Origin: DRVV01 sp964487415 | GTDB lineage: Archaea > Thermoproteota > Bathyarchaeia > Bathyarchaeales > Bathycorpusculaceae | Direction of reading: 5' to 3' | DNA: 42,271 bases | NCBI GenBank assembly: GCA_964487415.1 | Contig: CAZAPQ010000091.1 | Span: forward strand, 1-42,271 | Part shown: in pieces, positions 24,057 through 32,324 of the stretch | How positions within the stretch are numbered: the stretch's first letter is position 1 | How the letters are laid out: the number at the start of each line of letters is the position of its first letter | Notes under the pieces: model-generated | What the model saw: only the letters and a program-made list of their open reading frames with translations | Told to the model about the DNA's origin: nothing | Databases searched by the model: none | Made by a program: the position numbers and the translations under genes

Positions 24057-25145
24057 ATGGTTGAAATTTTAAGATTTAGAAATCCTGAACTTGCGAAACG
24101 TGTTGTGGAAAAAATTCAAAAGATAGCCCCGAAAAAGGATATTGTTAAAATATGCCACGTATGCGGCACCCATGAGTGGACTATAACCCATTATGGAATA
24201 CGAAGCCTACTACCGCCAACCGTGGAGGTTATAGCCGGGCCCGGATGCCCAGTATGTGTTACCCCCGCTTCGGAGGTTGATGAAGCAATAAAACTCGCCG
24301 AGAAAAGTGTGACGGTTACATGCTTCGGTGATGTCCTAAGGGTTCCAGGCTCCGAAAAGTCCCTTTTAGAGGTTAAGGCTGAAGGAGCCGATGTCAGAGT
24401 GGTCTACAGTGCCGCAGATGCTGTCAAGATGGCTGAAAGGGAAAATTCAAGGGAGTTTGCCTTCTTCGCCATAGGCTTTGAGACAACGGCCCCATCAACG
24501 GCCATAGAGATTCTAAAGGAACCTCCAAAAAACATTAGCTTCTTAGTTTCCCATCGTTTAATTCCTCCGGCAATGGAGCTTCTTCTAGGAATAGGCGACC
24601 TTAACATAGACGGATTCATAGCTCCAGGTCACGTGAGCACAATAATCGGTTTAAAGCCATACGAGATTTTTCCAAAAGCCTACAGAATGCCAACAGTTAT
24701 AGCGGGATTCGAACCTTTAGACGTCCTTTTCGCCATATACATGATCCTAAAACAGATACGCGCTGGAGTAGCCCGTCTAGAAAACGAGTACACACGAGCC
24801 GTAAGAGCTGAAGGAAACAAAAGGGCTCAACAAATTATGATGCAAGTCTTTGACACCGTGGATGGGGAGTGGCGAGGTCTTGGAAAACTTCCCTCATCAG
24901 CCCTAAAATTGAAAAGGGAGTATTTAGGCTATGATGCAAGGGAGAAATTTGGAATTAAAATTAAATATGGCAGGGACATACCCCCAGGATGTCAATGCCA
25001 TCTTGTGATGATTGGGAAAATAAAACCCACAGAATGCCCCCTATTCATGAAAACCTGCACACCGCAAAAACCAGTAGGCGCATGCATGGTAAGCATAGAA
25101 GGCACATGCAGAATATGGGCGAGAGCAACCAAAATGTCATATTAA
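24057..25145 (+). CDS. hypD: hydrogenase maturation protein HypD
   Basis: HypD is the iron-sulfur scaffold on which the Fe(CN)2CO group is built. The 362-residue product has C33-x2-C36 (CHVCGTHEWT), C64-x2-C67 (GPGCPVCVTP), FAIGFETTAPSTA, and a cysteine-rich C-terminus (CQCHLVMIGKIKPTECPLF, then CTPQKPVGACMVS and EGTCRIW) that holds the [4Fe-4S] cluster. All key elements are intact. It is followed by two membrane-protein genes that are not part of the usual hyp set. Confidence 0.97.
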   Translation: MVEILRFRNPELAKRVVEKIQKIAPKKDIVKICHVCGTHEWTITHYGIRSLLPPTVEVIAGPGCPVCVTPASEVDEAIKLAEKSVTVTCFGDVLRVPGSEKSLLEVKAEGADVRVVYSAADAVKMAERENSREFAFFAIGFETTAPSTAIEILKEPPKNISFLVSHRLIPPAMELLLGIGDLNIDGFIAPGHVSTIIGLKPYEIFPKAYRMPTVIAGFEPLDVLFAIYMILKQIRAGVARLENEYTRAVRAEGNKRAQQIMMQVFDTVDGEWRGLGKLPSSALKLKREYLGYDAREKFGIKIKYGRDIPPGCQCHLVMIGKIKPTECPLFMKTCTPQKPVGACMVSIEGTCRIWARATKMSY

Positions 25146-25216
25146 AAAGATATTAAAAGAGTTACGGTAAAGCTTTAATTTTGAGCTATAGAGAAAATAA
25201 TGCCGGAGGCATTTCA

Positions 25217-25729
25217 ATGACTCTTGAATCAAATAAAACTTTAGGCGGCGTGGGGGCAATTCTGGCTGCTATTCCAGGTGTAAGCGTCGTTGGTATAATC
25301 CTTATGCTTATAGCTCTCAAGGGCTTATCAGAAAACTATAATGAGCAAGGCATATTCAAAAACGCCTTGTATGGTGTTATTTTCTGCATAGTTGCAGGTA
25401 TCGCTGCAGTAGTAGTGATGAGCGGCTCCTTCCTCCTCGGAGGAATAACAGCTCCGGCATTTGGTCCAGGATCTGCGCTATTCTTTGCAGGCGGCATTAT
25501 AATTGGCGTTGTAGTCCTGTTTATCTTTTACCTACTTGGCGCAATATTCTTCAAAAAATCATTCGATATTCTATCAGTAAAATCTGGGGAAAAGATGTTC
25601 AGCACAGCTGGATTACTTCTGCTTGTCGGCGCAATTTTAACAATTATACTCGTAGGCTTCGCGGTTATGTTTGTTGCCTGGATACTTGCTGCGGTGGCCT
25701 TCTTCTCAATACAGCCGCCCACAACATAG
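25217..25729 (+). CDS. DUF996-family membrane protein, first of a tandem pair
   Basis: The ATG at 25217 is chosen because GGAGG lies nine or ten bases upstream, giving 170 residues; a TTG at 25181 would bury that site. The product has four hydrophobic segments and starts SNKTLGGVGAILAAI, with LIALKGLSENYNEQGIFKNA and SVKSGEKMF loops that recur in the next gene. The DUF996 name is from recall of this loop pattern. The function is unknown. It sits 71 bases behind hypD on the same strand. Confidence 0.78.
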   Translation: MTLESNKTLGGVGAILAAIPGVSVVGIILMLIALKGLSENYNEQGIFKNALYGVIFCIVAGIAAVVVMSGSFLLGGITAPAFGPGSALFFAGGIIIGVVVLFIFYLLGAIFFKKSFDILSVKSGEKMFSTAGLLLLVGAILTIILVGFAVMFVAWILAAVAFFSIQPPTT

Positions 25730-25802
25730 CCTTATATTTTTTCATGAAAACCTTTTAAGTTCAAAGCTGGATTACTTAATGGGAAACAACAGAGGGAATT
25801 AA

Positions 25803-26426
25803 ATGGATTTTGAAACAAGCAAAACCCTAGGAGGAATAGGTGCAATATTGATGATCGTCGGTTTTCTTGGAGGTATTGGCATACCCTACGCTGGACTGGC
25901 GAGTCTAATAGGAATAATTCTGGTTTTGGTAGCTTTAAAGGGGATGGCTGATTATTATCAGGAAAGTGGAATTTTCAACAACGCCTTATATGGAGTGATT
26001 ACGACAATCGTAGGTGTAGTCATATTCGCGGGAGTAATGGTTACCGCAGTGTTGTCAATGCTTTCCTCAGTCGGGATAGATTTAACTAATCCCTTGTCAA
26101 TTCAGGAATATTTAATGAATTTGACTTTAGAGAACCTCATGACTTTACTTGTAGGAACATTTGTAGCCATAGTTGTGCTTTTCATATTCCTTGTGGTATC
26201 CGCTGTATTCTTTAGAAGATCTTTAAATAGTCTGTCTGCAAAATCAGGCGAGAAGATGTTTGGATGGGCTGGTCTGCTTTGGCTTATAGGCGCTGTGTTG
26301 TCGATAGTTGCAATAGGCTTAATATTAATCTTTATCTCTTGGATACTCATTACCGTGGGCTTCTTCTCCATAAAAAAGGCAGCTGCTCCAGCAACGCCAA
26401 CGTCAAGCAATCTGTCTTCAACATAA
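25803..26426 (+). CDS. DUF996-family membrane protein, second of the tandem pair
   Basis: The 207-residue product is a paralogue of the gene before it: TSKTLGGIGAILMIV, LVALKGMADYYQESGIFNNA, and SAKSGEKMFGWAGLLWLIGA align with the corresponding stretches. It has four or five hydrophobic segments plus an insert of about 30 residues (GIDLTNPLSIQEYLMNLTL) and an Ala/Thr/Ser-rich tail. AGAGGGA precedes the ATG. The pair probably arose by local duplication. Neither has recognisable catalytic residues. Confidence 0.78.
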   Translation: MDFETSKTLGGIGAILMIVGFLGGIGIPYAGLASLIGIILVLVALKGMADYYQESGIFNNALYGVITTIVGVVIFAGVMVTAVLSMLSSVGIDLTNPLSIQEYLMNLTLENLMTLLVGTFVAIVVLFIFLVVSAVFFRRSLNSLSAKSGEKMFGWAGLLWLIGAVLSIVAIGLILIFISWILITVGFFSIKKAAAPATPTSSNLSST

Positions 26427-26489
26427 TCCCTTTTTATCGTGGACATTTTTGGTTTTAATCTTCTAAGTTAAACAATACAATTGGAGATT
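26427..26489. terminator. T-rich convergent intergenic region
   Basis: Between the second DUF996 gene and the 3' end of hypE lie T runs on the plus strand (CCCTTTTTATC, CATTTTTGGTTTTAATC), the usual form of an archaeal transcription end. No clear hairpin is present. It fits termination of the rightward hyp transcript. Confidence 0.4.
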
Positions 26490-27560
26490 TTAGCATATTC
26501 TCGGTATGGGGTCTCCTACAGGCCTTGAGATTATTCTCTTTCCACCAACAACCGTTTGCATGGCTACTCCGCTGAATTCTTTTGTGGTTTCTCCTATTAT
26601 TTCCGCGTCTTTACCCTCCTCTGTTGTTTTAAGTTGTTCAAGGAGTTCTTCCGCTTTTTCCCTCAGAACACCTATGACCAATTTACCTTCATTTCCTATC
26701 TCAAGGGGATCCAAGCCGAGCATTTCACACGCAGCCCGCACATTATCATGAATTGGAATTTTATCCTCATGTATGAGTATGCCAACCCCAGATTTTTCAG
26801 CCAACTCGTTTAAGGCATCCGCTAAGCCGCCCCTTGTCGGGTCCTTCATAGCCACTATCCCACCTACATCAATAAGCAAAGTTTGGATAACATGGTTTAA
26901 TGGTCTGACGTCGGATTTTATTTCGCTTCCGAAGTTTAGTCCTTCTTGCGCCGATAATACCGCCAAGCCATGATCGCCTATTGTTCCAGACAGTATTATC
27001 TTATCTCCAGGTCTAAGATTGGAGTCTAAAATCCAGCGGGCATTAAAATCCCTTCTAAACAATCTGACAGTCTGTAGGTTTTTCTCTAAAGCCTCTGTTC
27101 TTTTGCCGATTCCGGAGATGTTTATCACACAACCCCCTAAGTTGCTCCGTTCCACCACTTTCGTATCGCCTGTAACTATGCTTACTCCCGCCTCTTTGCA
27201 TGTTTGCTGCATGCTGGCTAATATCTTCTCAAGAACTGAAATGGCAAGTCCCTCTTCAAGAATAAGTCCACATGCTAGAGCATAGGGTTCAGCTCCTAAA
27301 ACTGCAATATCATTAACCGTCCCAGAAATTGCCAGACGTCCAATGTCCCCTCCTGGGAAAAATATCGGCTTGACTGCATGGGAATCGCTTTTAAAAACAA
27401 TGTCTTCGACGACTGCCGCATCATCAAGGGCTTCAAGGGGAACTTCAAATTCAGATCCGCCGAAGTACCTTAAAATATATTTTTTCACAAAATTGTGCAT
27501 GACCCTCCCACCTGCGCCGTGAAGCATGGTAATCAATTCGTCGCCTGCGCTCATATGCAT
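26490..27560 (-). CDS. hypE: hydrogenase maturation protein HypE
   Basis: HypE dehydrates the carbamoyl group supplied by HypF to a cyano group on its own C-terminal cysteine. The 356-residue product is an AIR-synthase-like ATPase: HGAGGRVMHNFVKKYI near the start, DDAAVV, FPGGDIGRLAISGTVNDIA, TGDTKVVE, MKDPTRGGLADALNE and the terminal PRIC with the essential cysteine as last residue. It faces the hypFCD set on the opposite strand and is divergent from the ribosomal operon. Confidence 0.97.
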   Translation of the reverse strand: MHMSAGDELITMLHGAGGRVMHNFVKKYILRYFGGSEFEVPLEALDDAAVVEDIVFKSDSHAVKPIFFPGGDIGRLAISGTVNDIAVLGAEPYALACGLILEEGLAISVLEKILASMQQTCKEAGVSIVTGDTKVVERSNLGGCVINISGIGKRTEALEKNLQTVRLFRRDFNARWILDSNLRPGDKIILSGTIGDHGLAVLSAQEGLNFGSEIKSDVRPLNHVIQTLLIDVGGIVAMKDPTRGGLADALNELAEKSGVGILIHEDKIPIHDNVRAACEMLGLDPLEIGNEGKLVIGVLREKAEELLEQLKTTEEGKDAEIIGETTKEFSGVAMQTVVGGKRIISRPVGDPIPRIC

Positions 27561-27655
27561 CCCAGAACCTTAAACACTCAATCTTGAACATAAATGGTTC
27601 GTCGGAGTGAAAAAGCTACCATGCATGGCAAATTAAAAATGCATAAGCCTATGGA

Positions 27656-27668
27656 AAACAATATAAAT
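27656..27668 (+). promoter_or_regulatory. TATA box of the ribosomal protein operon
   Basis: AATATAAATC (about 27659-27669) has the archaeal TATA form and predicts a start near 27690, leaving a leader of about 15 bases that holds GGAG before the uL22 start. It is flanked by an inverted pair, AGCTACCATG (27614-27623) and CATGTAGCT (27672-27680), and by a CCATGCATGG palindrome (27619-27628), which could bind a regulator of ribosomal genes. Confidence 0.55.
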
Positions 27669-27705
27669 CGCCATGTAGCTGTTCAATTGCACAGTTGGAG
27701 CGAGA

Positions 27706-28200
27706 GTGCAAGTGCCAGAATGGGGATACTCCGTACCTGAGGAGTTCCTAGATCCTAAAATAACAGTTAAGGCTAGCGGGCGAGAGCTTAGGATATCCCA
27801 TAAATCAGCCCGCGAAATATGTAATACAATAAAAGGAATGATGCTGACAGAAGCAAAAAGTTTTCTAAGAGATGTTATAGCAAAAAGGAAAATTGTTCCA
27901 TTTAAAAGGTTTAAGAAGAAAGCAGCTCACCATCGTGGACTGGAAAAGGCATACGCGGGGAAATATCCCGTGAAAGCGGCGAAGGAAATCCTAAAAGTTC
28001 TTAGAAACGCTGAGAGTAACGCCGAGAACAAGGGCTTAGATACTGAGAGGCTTAAAATAATACATGCGTCCGCCTATCCTGGAATGAGGATTAAACGGTA
28101 TATGCCAAGGGCTTTTGGAAGGGCTACGCCCCGATTTGAAACCCTAACACATGTAGAGGTAATTTTGGAGGAAACGCAGCAAATACCGGAGGAAGCCTAA
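27706..28200 (+). CDS. rpl22: large-subunit ribosomal protein uL22
   Basis: uL22 lines the peptide exit tunnel and contacts most 23S rRNA domains. The 164-residue archaeal form shows SHKSAREICNTIKGMML, FKKKAAHHRGLEK and AYPGMRIKRYMPRAFGRA, the conserved loop that reaches into the tunnel. GTG at 27706 and at 27712 are both usable starts; GGAG is five bases before the first. It is the first gene of the operon, which is unusual since uL3, uL4, uL23, uL2 and uS19 normally precede it. Its TAA shares one base with the uS3 start. Confidence 0.97.
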   Translation: MQVPEWGYSVPEEFLDPKITVKASGRELRISHKSAREICNTIKGMMLTEAKSFLRDVIAKRKIVPFKRFKKKAAHHRGLEKAYAGKYPVKAAKEILKVLRNAESNAENKGLDTERLKIIHASAYPGMRIKRYMPRAFGRATPRFETLTHVEVILEETQQIPEEA

Positions 28201-28895
28201 TGTCAGTTGTAAAACATTTTATCTCAGAGTACAAGAAAAGGGCACAAATAGATGAATTTCTGCGGAAAAAACTTGAGAGGGCAGGATATGGCGGGGGGGG
28301 CATTTCAAAAACCCCGCTGGGAACCCATGTTGTAATCTATGCGATGCGCCCAGGATCAGTTATAGGGCGAAGCGGGGAAACCATAAGAGAGCTTGCAAAA
28401 ATTTTGGAGGAGCAATTCAAGCTTTCAAATCCCCAAATTTCAGTTTCAGAAATCGAAGTTCCAGAATTAAACCCCTACATTGTGGCTTCCCGGATAGCCG
28501 CAGCCCTTGAAAGGGGGGTACACTTTAGAAGGGCAGGATTCTGGGCGCTAAACCAGGTCATGGAGGCCGGAGCCCTAGGCGTTGAGATCATCATCGGTGG
28601 AAAGCTTAGAACTGAAAGGGCGCGATACGAGAAGTTTAAAGCTGGCTACATACCAAAATGCGGCGATCCTGCAATAAAATATATGAGAAAAGCAGTAGTT
28701 CACGTCCAACTAAAGCCGGGAATTTTTGGAGTAAAAGTAAGGATAATGCCGCCCGATGCAAAATTCCCAGACAAAATCCAAATAGCTGATGTCGCTCCGC
28801 CAACGGCAGAGTCAGGCGAATCCAAGGAAAATATAGTTGAACCAAAAGTAGATAGCGGGCAAAAGGAGGAGGAAAATGAGGATGCCGCTGCTTAG
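28200..28895 (+). CDS. rps3: small-subunit ribosomal protein uS3
   Basis: uS3 lies at the mRNA entry. The 231-residue product has an N-terminal KH domain with MRPGSVIGRSGETIRELAKI, then a C-terminal domain including AGALGVEIIIGGKLRTERAR. The tail (about 30 residues from EIQIADVAPPTAES onward) is acidic and low-complexity. It overlaps the uL29 start by 20 bases, with GGAGGAGGAAA embedded in its own last codons as the uL29 ribosome-binding site. Confidence 0.97.
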   Translation: MSVVKHFISEYKKRAQIDEFLRKKLERAGYGGGGISKTPLGTHVVIYAMRPGSVIGRSGETIRELAKILEEQFKLSNPQISVSEIEVPELNPYIVASRIAAALERGVHFRRAGFWALNQVMEAGALGVEIIIGGKLRTERARYEKFKAGYIPKCGDPAIKYMRKAVVHVQLKPGIFGVKVRIMPPDAKFPDKIQIADVAPPTAESGESKENIVEPKVDSGQKEEENEDAAA

Positions 28896-29109
28896 AGTCA
28901 AAGAAATCAGAGAAATGCCTCCAGAAAAGAGAGCAGAGAAGCTTATGGAACTTAGGGCTGAGCTTCTTAGGCTAAAAACCATGATAAAGGCTGGAGGTAG
29001 CGTAGAAAACCCAGCAAGGATAAAGCAGCTGAGAAGGGCAATAGCTAGAATTTTGACGGTAGAAGGAGAGCAGAAACTTGGGCAAAAAACGGCTAGGGAA
29101 GGGAAATAA
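28876..29109 (+). CDS. rpl29: large-subunit ribosomal protein uL29
   Basis: The 77-residue helical hairpin protein has LRVKEIREMPPEKRAEKLME and LRAELLRLKTMIKAGGSVENPARIKQLRRAIARI, the family pattern at the tunnel exit where the signal recognition particle docks. ATG at 28876 or 28882 may start it; GGAGGAGGAAA is just upstream. It ends one base before the Rnp1 ATG. The C-terminal tail beyond the second helix is short and basic. Confidence 0.95.
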   Translation: MRMPLLRVKEIREMPPEKRAEKLMELRAELLRLKTMIKAGGSVENPARIKQLRRAIARILTVEGEQKLGQKTAREGK

Positions 29110-29110
29110 A

Positions 29111-29392
29111 ATGAGGGTCACTCCGGATATAATACGATTTGAGTTTATAGGGACCGAAGCAAAAATTGTTAGAAGCAGTGATAGCGGTTATGTTGGTATA
29201 AAAGGCAAGGTTATTGATGAAACAAGAAACACGTTTACAATTCTCCAGGGGAATGAAAGAAAGAAAATAGTCAAGGAGGTTTCCACTTTCCAATTTAAGT
29301 TTCCCGATGGTAGTATTGTGGAAATTGATGGTGTTCTCCTAGTTGGAAGGCCTGAGGATCGCCTCAAGAAGCAGGTAAGGAGGCTGTGGTGA
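29111..29392 (+). CDS. rnp1: RNase P protein subunit Rnp1 (Pop4/Rpp29)
   Basis: Rnp1 is an Sm-like protein subunit of archaeal RNase P, which matures tRNA 5' ends. The 93-residue product begins MRVTPDIIRFEFIGTEAKIV and contains GYVGIKGKVIDETRNTFTI and a final GRPEDRLKKQVRRLW, all typical. The ATG at 29111 is favoured over an in-frame TTG at 29078, since AGGGAAGGGAAA lies just upstream. It sits in the ribosomal operon, as in other archaea. Its stop overlaps the uS17 ATG (TGATG). Confidence 0.93.
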   Translation: MRVTPDIIRFEFIGTEAKIVRSSDSGYVGIKGKVIDETRNTFTILQGNERKKIVKEVSTFQFKFPDGSIVEIDGVLLVGRPEDRLKKQVRRLW

Positions 29393-29712
29393 TGTCACTG
29401 ATTTTCCAGAAACCAAAAGAAGCATGCAATGATGGGAATTGTCCCTTCCATGGCAACCTCAAGGTGAGGGGAAAAGTTCTTGAGGGCGTTGTTGTCAGCG
29501 CAAAGATGGATAAAACAGTGATAGTTCAATATGATTACCTTCATTATGTTCCAAAATTTATGAGATACGAAAGAAGGCGTAGTCGGATACCATCCCATAA
29601 TCCGCCCTGCATAAACGCGAAGGAGGGCGATCGTGTAGTCATCGCTGAGTGTCGCCCCATAAGCAAGACAGTATCCTTTGTGATTGTTGAAAGGAAGGAG
29701 GGAAAGGGCTAG
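29392..29712 (+). CDS. rps17: small-subunit ribosomal protein uS17
   Basis: uS17 is an OB-fold protein at the base of the 30S body. The 106-residue product has the archaeal N-terminus with CNDGNCPFHG, then VRGKVLEGVVVSAKMDKTVIVQYDY, HNPPCINAKEGD and ISKTVSFVIVE. AGGAGG eight bases before the ATG at 29392 decides the start over two GTGs immediately upstream. uL14 follows with no gap. Confidence 0.96.
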   Translation: MSLIFQKPKEACNDGNCPFHGNLKVRGKVLEGVVVSAKMDKTVIVQYDYLHYVPKFMRYERRRSRIPSHNPPCINAKEGDRVVIAECRPISKTVSFVIVERKEGKG

Positions 29713-30153
29713 TTGGCTGCGAAGGCAAAGACGAGGGGATTAGTTGCAAAGGGAGCTGTTGGTCAGGTTCCCAAGATCTCTAGAGGATTGCCTACAGGGA
29801 CAATCCTCAAGTGTGCTGATAATACGGGTGCTAAGGAATTGCGCTTAATCCAGGTTATGGGCTATAAAGGACGATTGGGGCGTCAACCAACGGCATCTAT
29901 AGGCGACAGAATAACAGTGTCCGTTAGACAGGGAACCCCGGACATGAGGAAGAAGATTTTCCAAGCGGTTGTAATCAGGCAAAGGATGCCGTATCGTAGA
30001 GTCGACGGTGTCTGGGTTCAATTCGAAGACAATGCCGCAGTTATAATAACTCCTGAAGGAGAGATGAAGGGCTCGGAAATTCGCGGTCCCGTGGCGAGAG
30101 AGGCCGCGGAAAGATGGCCGAGAATAGCCAGCGCGGCGAGCATAATAATATAA
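29713..30153 (+). CDS. rpl14: large-subunit ribosomal protein uL14
   Basis: The product is a 146-residue beta-barrel protein at the subunit interface. ILKCADNTGAKELRLIQVMGYKGRLGRQP, IGDRITVSVRQGTPDMRKK and AAVIITPEGEMKGSEIRGPVARE-like runs are diagnostic. The start is a TTG directly following the uS17 stop, with AGGAGGGAAAGG upstream. Length fits archaeal members with a short N-terminal extension (AAKAKTRGLVAKGAVG). Confidence 0.97.
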   Translation: MAAKAKTRGLVAKGAVGQVPKISRGLPTGTILKCADNTGAKELRLIQVMGYKGRLGRQPTASIGDRITVSVRQGTPDMRKKIFQAVVIRQRMPYRRVDGVWVQFEDNAAVIITPEGEMKGSEIRGPVAREAAERWPRIASAASIII

Positions 30154-30163
30154 GGTGAAGGAA

Positions 30164-30811
30164 ATGGCACAAATTTTAATTAAATCTAAAAAGCCCACAA
30201 AACAAAGAAAGAAGCTTTTCCAAGCGCCAGATCATATTCGCTACAAACATTTTGCAGCCCCCCTTTCCCCAGAGTTGAGGAAAAACTATGGCGCTAGAAA
30301 CCTCCCAGTAAGAAAGGGTGACACTGTACGTGTGATGAGGGGTGATCATAAGAAGTTTGAGGGCAAGGTTATAAGGGTGGATAGGAAGAAATATAGAATT
30401 TACATTGAAGGTTTAACCCGAGAGAAGGTGGATGGAACCGCAGTTTTTATTCCAGTTCATCCCTCTAAGGTTATGATTACAAAAATAAACCTTGAAGACG
30501 ATTGGCGGAGGAAAATTTTGGAAAGGCGGAAGAAAATCAAAGAAGAAGCAGTTCCTACAAAGCCTGAAGAAGTTGCAAAGGCACCTCCGGAAACTGTAGA
30601 GAAGGCCAAGGTTGAAGAAAAACCCAAACGGGCGCCGAGAAGAAAGAAGATGGCGGAAGAAGCAGCTAAACCCGAAAAGACTGTGAAATCTAAGGAGGAA
30701 AAGCCAAAAAGAAGGCGAAAGATGCCCAAAGAGTCAAAAGAGGAAAAGGTTACTGATAAAGGGGAAAAGAAGCTTCGTACAAGGGCTAGAAAAAAAGAAG
30801 GAAGAGGCTGA
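30164..30811 (+). CDS. rpl24: large-subunit ribosomal protein uL24 with long charged tail
   Basis: uL24 starts assembly of the large subunit. The core (about 1-124) has KSKKPTKQRKKLFQAP, VRKGDTVRVMRGDHKKFEGKV and a KOW-type turn. It then continues for about 90 residues of Lys/Glu/Pro/Ala-rich sequence (VPTKPEEVAKAPPETVEKAK and similar), for 215 residues in total against about 120-140 in most archaea. The ATG at 30164 is chosen because AGGTGAAGGAA leads to it; a GTG at 30155 is inside that site. The tail is probably disordered and RNA-binding. Confidence 0.95.
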   Translation: MAQILIKSKKPTKQRKKLFQAPDHIRYKHFAAPLSPELRKNYGARNLPVRKGDTVRVMRGDHKKFEGKVIRVDRKKYRIYIEGLTREKVDGTAVFIPVHPSKVMITKINLEDDWRRKILERRKKIKEEAVPTKPEEVAKAPPETVEKAKVEEKPKRAPRRKKMAEEAAKPEKTVKSKEEKPKRRRKMPKESKEEKVTDKGEKKLRTRARKKEGRG

Positions 30812-30831
30812 AGTTAAGGAGGAGTAGACTG

Positions 30832-31599
30832 GTGGGTAAAAAGGGTAGCACAACAACGCTTAAGCGTAAACCAGCTCCAAAAATTTGGCCTATTCATAGA
30901 AAAGAGTACGTCTGGGTTGTTAGACCTTCCCCTGGACCACATCCAATGGAGAGGTCCATGCCATTGGCCTTAATCCTCCGTGACATTTTAGGACTAGCCA
31001 AAACGAGGAAAGAAGCTAAGATAATAGCTTCACAGGGGAAAGTTTACGTTGATGGAAAAGTTAGAAGGGATGACTCATTCCCGGTAGGTCCAATGGATGT
31101 CATATCCATACCAGATGCAGGAAAGAATTTCAGAGTTATACCACATCATAAGGGGCTAATCCTGCATCCCATTTCTGAAGAAGAAGCTAAATTTAAACTC
31201 TGCAGAATTGAAAATAAGACTGTAATCAAAAATGGGAATATACAGTTAAGTCTCCATGATGGATCAAGTCTTCTAGTGAGGGTTGCCGATCCAAACAACC
31301 CTCAAGAAGATGTTTACAGAACCCTTGATACAATAAAAATAAGCTTGCCTGAACGGCAAATACTCCAGCATGTAAAGTTGGCGAAAAATGCCTTTGTAAT
31401 TATAACTGGAGGCAAAAACGTTGGAAAATACGGCAGAGTTGTCGATATAGAAGAGGTTAAAGGAAAGCGGCGAAACGCTATAGTAACCATAGAGGATGAG
31501 AAGGGCAACCGATATCAAACAATCTTAAATTTCGTCTTTACACTGGGCGAAACAAATCCGTTGATATCTTTACCGGAGGCGTCGGCTAATGTTGTCTGA
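30832..31599 (+). CDS. rps4e: small-subunit ribosomal protein eS4
   Basis: eS4 is specific to archaea and eukaryotes. The 255-residue product shows the basic N-terminus GKKGSTTTLKRKPAPKIWPIHRK-like segment, an S4-type RNA-binding region (LGLAKTRKEAKIIASQGKVYVDG), the central domain, and a KOW stretch (ITGGKNVGKYGRVVDIEE). The GTG start at 30832 follows GGAGTAG. Its last 11 bases overlap the uL5 gene, indicating coupled translation. Confidence 0.97.
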   Translation: MGKKGSTTTLKRKPAPKIWPIHRKEYVWVVRPSPGPHPMERSMPLALILRDILGLAKTRKEAKIIASQGKVYVDGKVRRDDSFPVGPMDVISIPDAGKNFRVIPHHKGLILHPISEEEAKFKLCRIENKTVIKNGNIQLSLHDGSSLLVRVADPNNPQEDVYRTLDTIKISLPERQILQHVKLAKNAFVIITGGKNVGKYGRVVDIEEVKGKRRNAIVTIEDEKGNRYQTILNFVFTLGETNPLISLPEASANVV

Positions 31600-32131
31600 A
31601 GAAGATATTCGCAGGCGATGGGAGGAAAATCCGATGCTCAAACCAAAAATTGAAAAAGTAGTGGTTAATATTTGCACAGGAAAGTCTGGAGAGCCATTAG
31701 AAAAAGCTTCAAAAGTTTTAAAAGATCTAACTGGGCAGACTCCGTGCAAGAGAATGGCTAAGAAAACTATAAGAGACTTCGGCATTAGAAAAGGCGAACC
31801 AATCGCCTGCGTTGTAACGTTGAGGAAGCAAAGAGCCATAGAATTTTTAAAGAAGTCCTTACAGGTGGTTAACAATAGGCTTCCCAAAAGCTCTTTTGAT
31901 AAAAACGGCAACTTCTCCTTTGGGATAAAGGAGCATATAGAAATTCCGGGAGTTAAGTATGACCCTGAAATAGGCATATTTGGCATGGACATTTGTGTTT
32001 CTCTCAGCCGTCCCGGATGGCGTGTGAAGGATAGACGTAGGGCAAGAGCGAAAATGGGTTCAAATCACAGAATAACGCCCGAAGAGGCCATGATATTTGC
32101 AAAGGAAATTTTTGGAGTTGAGATAACTTAG
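31589..32131 (+). CDS. rpl5: large-subunit ribosomal protein uL5
   Basis: uL5 binds 5S rRNA and the central protuberance. The 180-residue archaeal form has ENPMLKPKIEKVVVNICTG, TGQTPCKRMAKKTIRDFGIRKGEP and FSFGIKEHIEIPGVKYDPEIGIFGMD, all conserved. The ATG lies inside the 3' end of the eS4 gene. uS14 follows after 13 bases. Confidence 0.97.
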   Translation: MLSEEDIRRRWEENPMLKPKIEKVVVNICTGKSGEPLEKASKVLKDLTGQTPCKRMAKKTIRDFGIRKGEPIACVVTLRKQRAIEFLKKSLQVVNNRLPKSSFDKNGNFSFGIKEHIEIPGVKYDPEIGIFGMDICVSLSRPGWRVKDRRRARAKMGSNHRITPEEAMIFAKEIFGVEIT

Positions 32132-32144
32132 AAGTGTGAAGTTT

Positions 32145-32309
32145 ATGGCCAAGCAGAAACCTAAAAAAGAAAGAAAATTCGGCAAAGGAGCGAGACCTTG
32201 CATAAGATGCGGATCCTATGGACCCATTATCCGACGCTATAATTTATATCTATGTAGGCATTGTTTTAGGGAAGTAGCTAAAAAACTCGGTTTCAAAAAG
32301 TATGAGTGA
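32145..32309 (+). CDS. rps14: small-subunit ribosomal protein uS14, zinc-binding form
   Basis: The gene encodes only 54 residues and is easy to miss. It is placed exactly where uS14 belongs, between uL5 and uS8. The product has KERKFGKGARPCIRCGSYGP and LYLCRHCFREVAKKLGF, giving the C-x2-C...C-x2-C zinc site. ATG 32145 is the start used here; GTG 32136 is in frame and would add three residues. It helps build the 30S head. Confidence 0.95.
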   Translation: MAKQKPKKERKFGKGARPCIRCGSYGPIIRRYNLYLCRHCFREVAKKLGFKKYE

Positions 32310-32324
32310 GCGGGGAAAAGCCCA

